Below are positions 43,580-52,252 of a DNA stretch of 64,000 nt, one piece after another. Both the position numbers and the translations under genes were made by a program. Position 1 is the first letter of the stretch. Every line of letters begins with the position of its first letter. The stretch lies in the NCBI GenBank assembly GCA_963558565.1, contig CAUWGX010000001.1, positions 62,001 to 126,000 of the forward strand. Direction: 5' to 3'. The DNA comes from Atopostipes sp963558565 (GTDB taxonomy: Bacteria; Bacillota; Bacilli; Lactobacillales; Carnobacteriaceae_A). The notes beneath the pieces were generated by a model. That model ran no database searches. It was given only the letters and a program-made list of their open reading frames with translations, and had not been told where the DNA came from.

Positions 43580-46500
43580 TGGCAGAGATACCAATAAAAA
43601 CAGAGGATTCGATCTTTACAGATCAGCAATGGGAAGCAATTCATTTAACAGGGACTAATCTATTAATATCGGCTTCTGCGGGTTCTGGAAAAACGATGGT
43701 CCTGGTCAATCGAATCATCGAACAAATTAAAAAAGGGACAGCCATTGACGAACTGCTGGTTGTTACGTTTACGAATGCGGCTGCTAAAGAAATGAAACAG
43801 CGGATACAAAAAGTCCTTCAGGAAGAAATAAATGCTGATCCTCAAGCAGATACCCGTCATCATTTAGTCCAACAATTGCCGAAACTGGGACATGCCGATA
43901 TTTCGACCTTGCATTCTTTTTGTTTAAAAGTGATTGAACGTTATTATTATTTGATCGATTTTGATCCGGTATTTCGTCAGTTGACAGATGATACCGAAAT
44001 CGAATTGATTAAAGAAGAAGTATGGGATGAGTTATTGGAAGACTTGTATGAGGAAGCAGATTCTGATTTTATTCAATTTATGCAGGCTTATGCTGGTGAC
44101 CGCAATGACGATAATGTTACTCAGATGGTTTTTCAATTACATGAATTTTCGCGAGCGAATGTTCATCCAAAAGAATGGTTAGAGGGTCTGGCTGATTTAT
44201 ATGAGGTACCGAATGGACGCATTGAAGAGGCTAGTATCTATAAGGATTATTTGAAAAAACAGTTCGTTGAAGAGCTAGTCTATCTTATTCAACTGGTCGA
44301 ACAAGCTTTACATTTAGCGAATAACGATGAACATTTAGAAAAGCAAATAGCAATTTTAGAAAATGAAAAGAGTCAATACGAACAAGCACTTCGTTTACTG
44401 GAAGGCGACCAATTACAAGAGTGCTACAACTTTATTAATGCGGGCTATAAATATCAAACACTTCGAGGCCCCGCAAAGAAAACAACACCTGCTGAAGTTT
44501 TAGAGGTTTTCAATAATGAAATTAAACACCTGCGGAATGAAGCGAAGAAAGGCTATGAAGATTTCGAGAAGCATTTCGTCCTTTCACCCGCGGAACAAGT
44601 AGAAATTATTGAAGACACGCAAGATTATGTACAGGTCCTTGCTGAAATGACCCAACAGTTTACTGAACGCTACCAAGCTTATAAAGCAGAACGTAAACTG
44701 ATTGATTTTAATGATTTGGAGCATTTAACGCTACAAATACTTATGAATAATGAAGAGGATGAAGTTTCAGAAGCTGCTGTTTATTATCAAAATAAATTCG
44801 CTGAAGTATTGGTCGATGAGTATCAAGATATCAACACTTTACAAGAAACTATCTTACGCCGCTTAACACGCCAAGAAACGGAAGCGGGCAATTACTTTAT
44901 GGTCGGTGATGTTAAACAATCCATTTATGGTTTCCGCTTAGCGGATCCCACCCTCTTTCTTTCGAAATATGAGGCCTATGCTCAAGAAGAGAAGGGCGAG
45001 CGAATTATCTTAGCTGAGAATTTCCGTTCACGCCAAGATATTTTAGCTTTTACTAATTTCGTGTTTACACAGCTGATGGATCGTGAAGTGGGCAATTTAG
45101 ATTATGATGAAAATGCAGAACTGGTTTATGGCAATACCGCTTTTGATCAAAGTAAAGATTTTGCGACGGAGTTATTAGTTTATGAACAAGAAAATAAAGA
45201 AGGGCTGCAACTAGAGCCAGAAGCAGCGACCGCTGAAAAACAAATTACGGAAAAAACGACAGGCGAGATTTTAATGGTAGCGGCTCGTATTCATGAATTA
45301 ATCGAGCAATCGTTTGAAATTTATGATAAAGAAACCGATGAGATGCGTCCTCTTGAGTACCGCGATATTGTGTTACTGACACCGACTAAAAGTAATAATT
45401 TGGAAATTCAAGAAATTTTCCAAGAAGCCAATATTCCTTCAGCCATTAACGAAACACAAAATTTCTTTCAGACGACAGAAGTGACGATTATGATGTCCTT
45501 GTTGAAGATTATTGATAATCCACGACAAGATATTCCACTAGTGGCAACTTTACGATCGCCTCTTATTGGCTTGAATGAAGTCGAATTAACTTATATTCGC
45601 CTAGAAGACAAACAAGCAGACTTTTATGATGCGCTATTAGCTTATGCGTCTGCTGATTTTGAAGATCCTAAAAATATTAAGTTGCAAAAAACTGTGCAAA
45701 ACTTTATCCAAAACTTGAATCAATGGCGCGAATATGCAAGAAGACATTCAGTTGTCGATTTATTACGTGAATTATACCAAGCGACCGGTTATCTTCAATA
45801 TGTTGGTGGCATGAGTGGCGGAAAACAAAGAAAGGCTAATTTAGAGGCACTTTATGAACGTGCCGCTGCTTACGAACAAACCTCCTTTAAAGGACTGTAT
45901 CGTTTCATTCGTTTTATCGATAAGATGCAAGAAAAAGATAAAGATTTAGCGGAACCAACTTCTATTTTATCGGAGCAAAATGCTGTACGGGTGATGACAA
46001 TTCATGCAAGTAAAGGTCTAGAGTTTCCGGTTGTCTTTGTGATGGATATGTCGAAACAATTTAATCGGAGTGATTGGACCGGGGAGTATGTCTTTGATCG
46101 CGATTTAGGAATTGGGTTACAATATAAAAATCCTGAAACACGCGTAAAAACTTCGACTTTAATTGATACAGCAATCAAAGAGATTAAAAAGAAAAATGCA
46201 TATGCAGAAGAAATGCGTGTATTGTATGTTGCTCTGACACGTGCCGAACAAAAATTATTTTTAGTCGGAACCAAAAAGACCAAAGAGAAAGCTTTTGAAG
46301 ACTGGGACAAGGGAAATGCTAAACGTGACTTGATTTTATCGGCACAATTACGCCTTTCGACCAATAACTACTTAGATTGGATCGGTATGGCTACTGCTAG
46401 ACACCAATTGGCAGCGGCAGAAGTTCATTCACCACAAGAAAATCAACAGCTTAAACAGTATCCCGTATCTTTTTCATATAATTTTTATTCTGAAGCAAAA

Positions 46501-47358
46501 ATCATGGAGAAGCTAGCGGATATCGTACAAGAAGGCGAAGTCAACTGGTTAGAAGACTTAAAGGAAAAACAGCTAAAAGTGAATCCAGATGAACAAACGA
46601 AAAAAGCAGTTCGTTATGCGATCGATCTAGCTAATTATGAATATCCTTACCAATTATCGACCGAAACAACGAGTTACCAGTCTGTATCAGAAGTTAAACA
46701 ACTTTTCGAAGAGCCGAATAATGAAAAACTAGCTAAAATTGATTGGAATGAAGAGACACGAATCAATCGTTATACCGAAGATTTATTAGAACGACCGAAG
46801 TTTCTACAAGAAGCGACTCCGCCCACAGCAGCGGAAATTGGTCAGGCTACGCACTTTTTATTACAAAAGTTAGATTTGCGAGAAATGCCCACACTAGAAA
46901 ATCTTCAAGCAGAAATAACAAGGCTAGTGGAAAATGATATACTAAACGAAGAAGCGGCTAGAGAAATTGATCTTGATAAAATTATCGCTTACTTCCAAAC
47001 ACCTTTTGGCCAATCCATTATTCAACACCATCAAAGTTTACAAAAAGAAGTCCTTTTCTCTTTAATGATGAATGCGAATGATGTGTTTACGGGGATGGAA
47101 GAGGTGGATGATTCTATTTTAATTCACGGAATCATTGATGGTTATTTCGAAACAGAAGCCGGCTTCATTTTATTTGATTATAAGACAGACCGCGTCGTTC
47201 ACTTTGGAGCTCAAGCTGAAGAAGAATTAGTACGTAGATACAAGGGACAAATTATGCTTTACAAGCGGGCGTTAGAAACGATCACCAACCGGCCGGTGAT
47301 CGAAGCAAATATTATCTCTTTAGATCTCATCAAAACAATCCCACTTATTGAGCAATAA
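43579..47358 (+). CDS. addA: ATP-dependent helicase/nuclease subunit A (AddA/RexA)
   Basis: The 1259-residue UvrD-type helicase and nuclease partner of AddB. Walker A is ISASAGSGKT, Walker B is VLVDEYQDIN, and other SF1 motifs are VGDVKQSIYGFRLADP, TIHASKGLEFPVVFV and VLYVALTRAEQKLFLVG. The C-terminal nuclease motif is FILFDYKTDRV. Start ATG 43579 shares a base with the addB stop (TAATG), a sign of coupled translation. The gene ends in a bidirectional terminator. Confidence 0.95.
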   Translation: MAEIPIKTEDSIFTDQQWEAIHLTGTNLLISASAGSGKTMVLVNRIIEQIKKGTAIDELLVVTFTNAAAKEMKQRIQKVLQEEINADPQADTRHHLVQQLPKLGHADISTLHSFCLKVIERYYYLIDFDPVFRQLTDDTEIELIKEEVWDELLEDLYEEADSDFIQFMQAYAGDRNDDNVTQMVFQLHEFSRANVHPKEWLEGLADLYEVPNGRIEEASIYKDYLKKQFVEELVYLIQLVEQALHLANNDEHLEKQIAILENEKSQYEQALRLLEGDQLQECYNFINAGYKYQTLRGPAKKTTPAEVLEVFNNEIKHLRNEAKKGYEDFEKHFVLSPAEQVEIIEDTQDYVQVLAEMTQQFTERYQAYKAERKLIDFNDLEHLTLQILMNNEEDEVSEAAVYYQNKFAEVLVDEYQDINTLQETILRRLTRQETEAGNYFMVGDVKQSIYGFRLADPTLFLSKYEAYAQEEKGERIILAENFRSRQDILAFTNFVFTQLMDREVGNLDYDENAELVYGNTAFDQSKDFATELLVYEQENKEGLQLEPEAATAEKQITEKTTGEILMVAARIHELIEQSFEIYDKETDEMRPLEYRDIVLLTPTKSNNLEIQEIFQEANIPSAINETQNFFQTTEVTIMMSLLKIIDNPRQDIPLVATLRSPLIGLNEVELTYIRLEDKQADFYDALLAYASADFEDPKNIKLQKTVQNFIQNLNQWREYARRHSVVDLLRELYQATGYLQYVGGMSGGKQRKANLEALYERAAAYEQTSFKGLYRFIRFIDKMQEKDKDLAEPTSILSEQNAVRVMTIHASKGLEFPVVFVMDMSKQFNRSDWTGEYVFDRDLGIGLQYKNPETRVKTSTLIDTAIKEIKKKNAYAEEMRVLYVALTRAEQKLFLVGTKKTKEKAFEDWDKGNAKRDLILSAQLRLSTNNYLDWIGMATARHQLAAAEVHSPQENQQLKQYPVSFSYNFYSEAKIMEKLADIVQEGEVNWLEDLKEKQLKVNPDEQTKKAVRYAIDLANYEYPYQLSTETTSYQSVSEVKQLFEEPNNEKLAKIDWNEETRINRYTEDLLERPKFLQEATPPTAAEIGQATHFLLQKLDLREMPTLENLQAEITRLVENDILNEEAAREIDLDKIIAYFQTPFGQSIIQHHQSLQKEVLFSLMMNANDVFTGMEEVDDSILIHGIIDGYFETEAGFILFDYKTDRVVHFGAQAEEELVRRYKGQIMLYKRALETITNRPVIEANIISLDLIKTIPLIEQ

Positions 47359-47359
47359 A

Positions 47360-47404
47360 AAAACGATGAACAGCTCTCTGTTAGGAGTTGTTCATCGTTT
47401 TTAT
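47360..47404. terminator. Bidirectional terminator between addA and the lipoprotein gene
   Basis: AAACGATGAACAGCTC pairs with GAGTTGTTCATCGTTT, with T-runs in both directions. Confidence 0.85.
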
Positions 47405-47420
47405 TTATGAAATGTTCAAT

Positions 47421-49277
47421 TTACTCAATCGTATAAGTGGCACCTTCGGAATAAGTGTTTCCAGCATTCCATAACAGGAATTCATGCACGCCATGATCAG
47501 CGAGCGCTCGAATTTGATCGGTAACTTCTTGAGCACCATATTCTCTATAATTTCCTGCGCCTAGATAAGAAGCTGTAAAGTCTTGTAGCCAAGGGCGAGT
47601 CGTTGGTGCATCTTCACCTAACTCGTCGAGAACTTCTAGTTCAATCTCCATATAGTTGTCAACGACATTATATGGTTCTAGATCTGGGCGTGCAATATCT
47701 AAATTACCAGGACCCCAATGGCTTGGGTAAATCATACTAGAAATAACATCCACTTCACTCGCAATCCCTGGGAAGCTTTGACCAATTCCTGGTGTTTCAC
47801 CAACTACTGCCGCATAACCAAAGATATCTACCGATACATCCGTTCCATAAGGCTGTAATTGTTCTCTAGCATATCCAACAAAGTCAGTAACAGCTTGGTT
47901 CCGATGTTCCATATTAATCACATCTACATCATCTGAACCATAGTGTCCATGGCCATAATTCAATTCACGATCGCGGGTTTCAAAGCCTTCTGGGAAACGA
48001 ACATAGTCAAATTGAATTTCTTTAAAACCTAACTTCGCGGCTTCAATCGCTACTTGAGTGTTATAGTCCCAAACTTCTTTCATATAAGGGTTCACAAAAG
48101 AGTCGCCACCACCGTTAGACCAAACGGAGCCATCATTATTTGTAAAAGACCAATCAGGTTTTTCGTTTGCTAGGAGGGTATCTTTGAATACAACAATTCG
48201 CGCAATTGGATAAATATCATTTTCTTCCATTGTATTCATTAATTCTTCCACATCGATCATTTCGTTTGTCGCTTCATTGATCAATTCATTATCACTATCT
48301 AAATCAACAGTGATATTCCCATGATCGTCTTTAATATCAACAACCATAGTGTTTAAATCAGTGGAATTAAGAAGCTCTGTTAAATCGGACATCCGATCAC
48401 CACCGGCTGAATGGGCAGTTGCGTAAATTCCTTTAACCCCATCTTCTGGATATTCAATATCGACCCCATCATCATAAACAAATTTACGTGGGAATTTGTC
48501 AGGAACATTTAATAAGGAATCTGTCGTCACAGTTAAATGGACAGTTGAATCTTCAAGTCCTTCTTCAGCATTTTCATCTGCATTTGCTTCCGTCTCGTCT
48601 TCAGCGGCTTCTTCTTCAGTATTTTCAGCTGTTTCAGTTTCTTCATCACGCGTGTCGGCGACTAATTCATTTAGTGTAACTAGTTGATCTTCATATTTTA
48701 CAAGTTGCTGATCTAATTCTGCCGTCGCTTCTTGCAATGCTATGTAATCTTCATTCACTGTTTCCAAGCCGTTTGCAAAGTCTTCATAATTTGCATCATC
48801 CGCGGCAATTTGATTTAAGTAATCACGTTGTACATCTAGAGAGTCTTGGTAGCGTGCATAGTGGTCTGCTAATTGATCACTAAATGTCATAAAATCATCA
48901 GAAATTTGTTGCAAAGTATCTGCCGGTAATTCTTCTCCTTCATACTGACCGATGGCTTCCGCTTGTTCTGAGATTTTATCGACTTGAGCATTACTGTCTT
49001 CGACAATCGACGCTCGCTCGTCTATATTTTGTATAACATCCGCGGAGTCATCTTGAAGACTCGCTAGTTCCTCATCCTGAGCTAATACTTCGTCAAATTG
49101 TTCATTCATATTTTCTTCTAATTGATGTAACTGATTATTTGAATCGATTACTTCTTGAAAGGTAGAATCTAGTTCGTTCGTAGATGTTTCAATATCATCT
49201 ACAGAAACACCGCTACAAGCTGCCATAAGCAAAACAGAAGTAGCTAATCCTGTACTTAATCCAAGTTTATTTGTCAT
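47421..49277 (-). CDS. Lipoprotein with YkyA-like coiled coil and putative glycoside hydrolase domain (DUF4015)
   Basis: The 618-residue protein begins with a lipoprotein signal (lipobox MAAC, Cys21). Residues 22-215 form a long helical coiled coil like the YkyA family of putative cell-wall-binding lipoproteins. An acidic linker follows (about 218-253), then a beta/alpha-barrel of the DUF4015 putative glycoside hydrolase type (about 280-618) with GVKGIYATAHSAGG, MVVDIKDDHG, IQFDYVRFPEG, VSVDIFGYA and MIYPSHW. It is probably anchored on the outer membrane face and acts on a wall or extracellular polysaccharide. ATG 49277 is preceded by GAAGG. Substrate unknown. Confidence 0.85.
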   Translation of the reverse strand: MTNKLGLSTGLATSVLLMAACSGVSVDDIETSTNELDSTFQEVIDSNNQLHQLEENMNEQFDEVLAQDEELASLQDDSADVIQNIDERASIVEDSNAQVDKISEQAEAIGQYEGEELPADTLQQISDDFMTFSDQLADHYARYQDSLDVQRDYLNQIAADDANYEDFANGLETVNEDYIALQEATAELDQQLVKYEDQLVTLNELVADTRDEETETAENTEEEAAEDETEANADENAEEGLEDSTVHLTVTTDSLLNVPDKFPRKFVYDDGVDIEYPEDGVKGIYATAHSAGGDRMSDLTELLNSTDLNTMVVDIKDDHGNITVDLDSDNELINEATNEMIDVEELMNTMEENDIYPIARIVVFKDTLLANEKPDWSFTNNDGSVWSNGGGDSFVNPYMKEVWDYNTQVAIEAAKLGFKEIQFDYVRFPEGFETRDRELNYGHGHYGSDDVDVINMEHRNQAVTDFVGYAREQLQPYGTDVSVDIFGYAAVVGETPGIGQSFPGIASEVDVISSMIYPSHWGPGNLDIARPDLEPYNVVDNYMEIELEVLDELGEDAPTTRPWLQDFTASYLGAGNYREYGAQEVTDQIRALADHGVHEFLLWNAGNTYSEGATYTIE

Positions 49278-49444
49278 CTGCATCCTTCTCCAATACATTA
49301 TTATTAAACGTTAACATGTCATATTATACATGAAGAATAGCAAATATCCTATGGTTTCACTTATTCCTTTCAAAATAATTTCGCTTTTTTAACTTTCCTA
49401 TAAACTGAAATTATTATCCAGTAGGCTAAGATTTATAAAATTTA

Positions 49445-49453
49445 TGTTATGAT
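49445..49453 (+). promoter_or_regulatory. Extended -10 promoter of lspA
   Basis: TGTTATGAT fits the extended -10 pattern, about 40 bp before lspA; the -35 region is weak. Confidence 0.4.
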
Positions 49454-49492
49454 TAAGAAGTAGCTAATATAAAATAGAAATGAGTGCAGCCC

Positions 49493-49951
49493 ATGCTTTT
49501 ATATCTTACCTTAACGACGCTTCTCGTTGTGATTGATCAAGTGACTAAATATTTAACCGTACAAAATATTGCTTTTAATGAAGTCATTGAAGTAATTCCG
49601 AATGTTGTTTCTTTAACTTACATTGAAAATACTGGAGCGGCTTTCAGTATTTTAGAAGGCCAGATGTGGTTTTTCTACATTATTACTGTCTTGGTGATTG
49701 GTTTTGTTCTTTATTATATGGCCGTTGAAGCTCGTGACGATAAACCTTTGGGAATTATCCTTTCCATTGTTCTAGCGGGGACGATCGGAAATTTTATTGA
49801 TCGCTTAATCAACCAATCAGTGATTGATATGATTAAATTAGAATTTGTAGATTTTGCGATTTTTAACGTGGCCGATTCCTTTTTAACCATAGGCGTCATT
49901 TTATTGTTGATTTATACTCTTTATCAAGAAAGAAAAGTAAAAAATAATTAA
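49493..49951 (+). CDS. lspA: Lipoprotein signal peptidase II
   Basis: The 152-residue aspartyl protease with four membrane helices removes signal peptides of prolipoproteins, such as the neighbouring lipoprotein. Conserved motifs are DQVTKYL near the N-terminus, NTGAAFS, GNFIDRL and FNVADSFLTIG, which carries the second catalytic Asp. ATG 49493 gives the usual length; GTG 49484 is possible, and the ribosome site is weak for both. It is followed 14 bp later by the pseudouridine synthase, the usual lspA-rluD pair. Confidence 0.95.
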   Translation: MLLYLTLTTLLVVIDQVTKYLTVQNIAFNEVIEVIPNVVSLTYIENTGAAFSILEGQMWFFYIITVLVIGFVLYYMAVEARDDKPLGIILSIVLAGTIGNFIDRLINQSVIDMIKLEFVDFAIFNVADSFLTIGVILLLIYTLYQERKVKNN

Positions 49952-49965
49952 AATAGGTGATAGAA

Positions 49966-50871
49966 GTGTCAGAAAAATACAATTTTAAGATAGAAAATGA
50001 AAAAGGGCGTATTGATAAATTCCTTGCGCAACATTTAGAAGGCGTTTCACGCTCAAAAATACAAAACCTCATTATGAAAGAACATATTCTGGTGAATAAT
50101 AAAAGCATTAAAGCAAATTATAAAGTAGAATCGGGCGATGACATTACTGTCACTATTCCAGCACCTGAACCTGTCGACGTTAAGGCAGAAAATATTCCGC
50201 TCGACATTCTATATGAGGATCAAGATGTTGTGTTAATTAACAAAGCCCAAGGAATGGTCGTGCACCCAGGAGCAGGGAATAAGGACGGAACTTTAGTCAA
50301 TGCTTTGCTGTACCATATCGATGATTTATCAGGGATCAATGGTGAAATACGTCCAGGAATTGTCCACCGACTGGATAAAGATACATCAGGGATTTTAATT
50401 GTCGCGAAAAACGATGAAGCGCATGTTCATTTGTCCAAGCAATTACAAGATCGCAGTATGAAAAGAGAGTATTGGACATTAGTCCATGGGAATATCCCTC
50501 ATGAACATGGAACGATCGATGCGCCGATTGGCCGAGACCCTAAAAATCGTCAACGTTATACCGTTACAAATGCTGGAAAAGAAGCTATCACGCATTTTGA
50601 AGTTTTAGAACGTTTTAATCACTATTCTTTACTGGAAGTGGATTTAGAAACTGGGCGTACCCACCAAATCCGTGTGCATTTCAATTATATCCAACACCCA
50701 GTAGCGGGAGACGAAACTTATGGCCCTAAGAAAACGTTAAAAGGGGCGGGTCAATTTTTACATGCTCGTTCTTTAACGTTTATCCATCCAAGAACAAAAG
50801 AAACGATGAAATTCGAAGCGCCTTTACCGTCCATTTTTGAACAGACGCTCGAAGAATTACGGATGGCTTAA
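49966..50871 (+). CDS. RluD-type 23S rRNA pseudouridine synthase
   Basis: The 301-residue enzyme converts specific uridines to pseudouridine, probably in 23S rRNA. It has an N-terminal S4 domain (GRIDKFLAQHLEGVSRSKIQNLI, about residues 14-70) and the RluA-family catalytic motif HRLDKDTSGI with the nucleophilic Asp near residue 137. LETGRTHQIRVHF and GDETYGP follow. GTG 49966 has AGGTGA five bases upstream; GTG 49957 overlaps that site. The exact target positions cannot be deduced. Confidence 0.93.
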   Translation: MSEKYNFKIENEKGRIDKFLAQHLEGVSRSKIQNLIMKEHILVNNKSIKANYKVESGDDITVTIPAPEPVDVKAENIPLDILYEDQDVVLINKAQGMVVHPGAGNKDGTLVNALLYHIDDLSGINGEIRPGIVHRLDKDTSGILIVAKNDEAHVHLSKQLQDRSMKREYWTLVHGNIPHEHGTIDAPIGRDPKNRQRYTVTNAGKEAITHFEVLERFNHYSLLEVDLETGRTHQIRVHFNYIQHPVAGDETYGPKKTLKGAGQFLHARSLTFIHPRTKETMKFEAPLPSIFEQTLEELRMA

Positions 50872-50971
50872 TTTTTAGGCATTCAATTAAATGGGATAAA
50901 CGCTGAGTGTAGAACGGTTAATCAAAGAGTCAGAAAAATAAGCAAAAGTTTAAAGTTCTTTCTTTTATCAC

Positions 50972-51000
50972 TTTACTTGCTTTTTAATCTATGCTAAAAT
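50972..51000 (+). promoter_or_regulatory. Promoter of rplS
   Basis: TTTACT (50972-50977), a 17-bp spacer and TAAAAT (50995-51000) with a TGC extended element. Confidence 0.6.
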
Positions 51001-51006
51001 CAGTTG

Positions 51007-51088
51007 TCGAGTGGTTGATTCCACTCAATCATGCAATGTTCCGCTGGGACCTATGCACCTATGAATGTTGTGCGTGAGAGGAGTAGAT
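51007..51088 (+). promoter_or_regulatory. Probable L19 leader RNA (autoregulatory)
   Basis: The 85-nt leader carries a hairpin GAGTGG/CCACTC (51010-51027) and then a second structured part with TTCCGCTGGGACCTATGCACC. The layout and position resemble the Rfam ribosomal protein L19 leader of Bacillales and Lactobacillales, thought to bind L19. I recognise it from position and the TTCCGCTG/TGCACC words only; a covariance search would settle it. Confidence 0.5.
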
Positions 51089-51091
51089 ATG

Positions 51092-51445
51092 ATGAATCCA
51101 TTAATAGAAGAAATTACAAACGAACATTTACGTAATGACCTTCCTGAGTTTAATGCAGGAGATACAGTTCGTGTACATGCTCGAATTGTTGAAGGACAAC
51201 GTGAACGTATTCAGATTTTCGAAGGCGTTGTTATTAAACGTCGTGGTACTGGAGTTAGCGCTTCATACACTGTTCGTAAAATCTCTAATGGTGTTGGTGT
51301 AGAGCGTACATTCCCATTACACTCACCACGTGTTGCACAAATTGAAGTGACACGATACGGTAAAGTTCGTCGTGCGAAATTATACTATATTCGTGACCGT
51401 CATGGACGCGCTGCACGAATTAGAGAACGCGCACGTAATAAATAA
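51092..51445 (+). CDS. rplS: Ribosomal protein L19
   Basis: The 117-residue large-subunit protein lies at the 30S-50S interface. Family motifs are FNAGDTVRVHARIVEG, RIQIFEGVVIKRRG, FPLHSPRV and GKVRRAKLYYIRDR. ATG 51092 is eight bases after GAGGAG; ATG 51089 is nearly as good. Its expression is probably controlled by the leader directly upstream. A terminator follows. Confidence 0.96.
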   Translation: MNPLIEEITNEHLRNDLPEFNAGDTVRVHARIVEGQRERIQIFEGVVIKRRGTGVSASYTVRKISNGVGVERTFPLHSPRVAQIEVTRYGKVRRAKLYYIRDRHGRAARIRERARNK

Positions 51446-51460
51446 TTTAAAAAGACAAAG

Positions 51461-51490
51461 AAGCTCTTGTTGCAAAACAAGGGCTTTTTG
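51461..51490 (+). terminator. Terminator of rplS
   Basis: AAGCTCTTGTT pairs with AACAAGGGCTT around a short loop, then T residues. Confidence 0.8.
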
Positions 51491-51546
51491 CATAACTAAA
51501 ATTATTGATCTCATCAAAGATATTCAGTGAAATGTTTTAATTTGTT

Positions 51547-51575
51547 TTTCATTTTATCCTTATTTTCGCTATACT
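51547..51575 (+). promoter_or_regulatory. Possible promoter of the unidentified gene at 51606
   Basis: TTTCAT (51547-51552), a 17-bp spacer and TATACT (51570-51575). Confidence 0.4.
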
Positions 51576-51605
51576 TAGAATACAATATTTTATTGGAGGG
51601 CGAGT

Positions 51606-52094
51606 ATGAGTCAAATTACAGATCATTTTATACAAGAAGCAGAGCGTAAAAGAGTTAAATTTAACAGCCGAGAAGTTGAACGAAAAGCGAAAGATAAGCA
51701 AGGCAATGATATTACACATAAACAATTAATTCTGCAAACTGCTTTGCAAGTTACAAAAGATAAAGTAGTTCCATGTGCAGTGGTGTTGCATGAATCTGAA
51801 GAGTTAGAGTATGTCAATTATCAAATGAACTATAATCGAATAGGTCTTGTTACAGACCGGCATGAATTACCGAATATCTTAGAAAAGGTCAATGAATTAA
51901 ATGCAATGAAGTCCGGCTACTATCATTTTGTAGTCTCTCCGGATGGGGAATTACATATGCGCCATTTAGGTATTATTGGCGAAGATCCCGTACCAGCAGT
52001 CAATATTTTTATCCACGGAGGCAATATACTAAGAATGGTGCTATCAGAACTGGCAGAATTAGATGGTTTAGATTTATCAACGAATTTAGATTAA
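51606..52094 (+). CDS. Unidentified conserved-looking cytosolic protein
   Basis: I do not recognise this 162-residue protein. It is soluble, without signal peptide or membrane helix. The N-terminal 45 residues are highly charged and basic. The rest looks like a compact alpha/beta domain with strands such as PCAVVLHES, YHFVVSPDGELHMRHLGI and VNIFIHGGNI, and it ends acidic. It has a good ribosome site (GGAGGG), its own promoter and a strong terminator, so it is a real single-gene unit between rplS and the pyruvate-kinase-like gene. No catalytic motif is evident. Confidence 0.75.
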   Translation: MSQITDHFIQEAERKRVKFNSREVERKAKDKQGNDITHKQLILQTALQVTKDKVVPCAVVLHESEELEYVNYQMNYNRIGLVTDRHELPNILEKVNELNAMKSGYYHFVVSPDGELHMRHLGIIGEDPVPAVNIFIHGGNILRMVLSELAELDGLDLSTNLD

Positions 52095-52101
52095 AAATTA
52101 G

Positions 52102-52157
52102 AAAGAACTTCCAAAAAAGCTTATTTCGAGTCAAGCTATATGGAAGTTCTTTTTTTA
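52102..52157 (+). terminator. Terminator of the unidentified gene
   Basis: AAAGAACTTCCA (52102-52113) pairs with TGGAAGTTCTTT (52141-52152), with an inner AGCTT/AAGCT stem, then T residues. Confidence 0.85.
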
Positions 52158-52190
52158 TGCGTTTTCGTACTAAAAATTTCAAACCTTTAG

Positions 52191-52196
52191 TATAAT
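52191..52196 (+). promoter_or_regulatory. Possible -10 element for the pyruvate-kinase-like gene
   Basis: A perfect TATAAT 57 bp before the start codon; no good -35 is visible. Confidence 0.35.
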
Positions 52197-52252
52197 CAAT
52201 CAAAGAAGACAATCATTCCATTTTGTTTAAATGTTTAAGGAGGGCAAACACG

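Noticed and set aside
46002..46364. Antisense open frame of 120 codons inside addA
   Set aside because: It is a shadow of the conserved helicase motifs of addA and has no independent signals.
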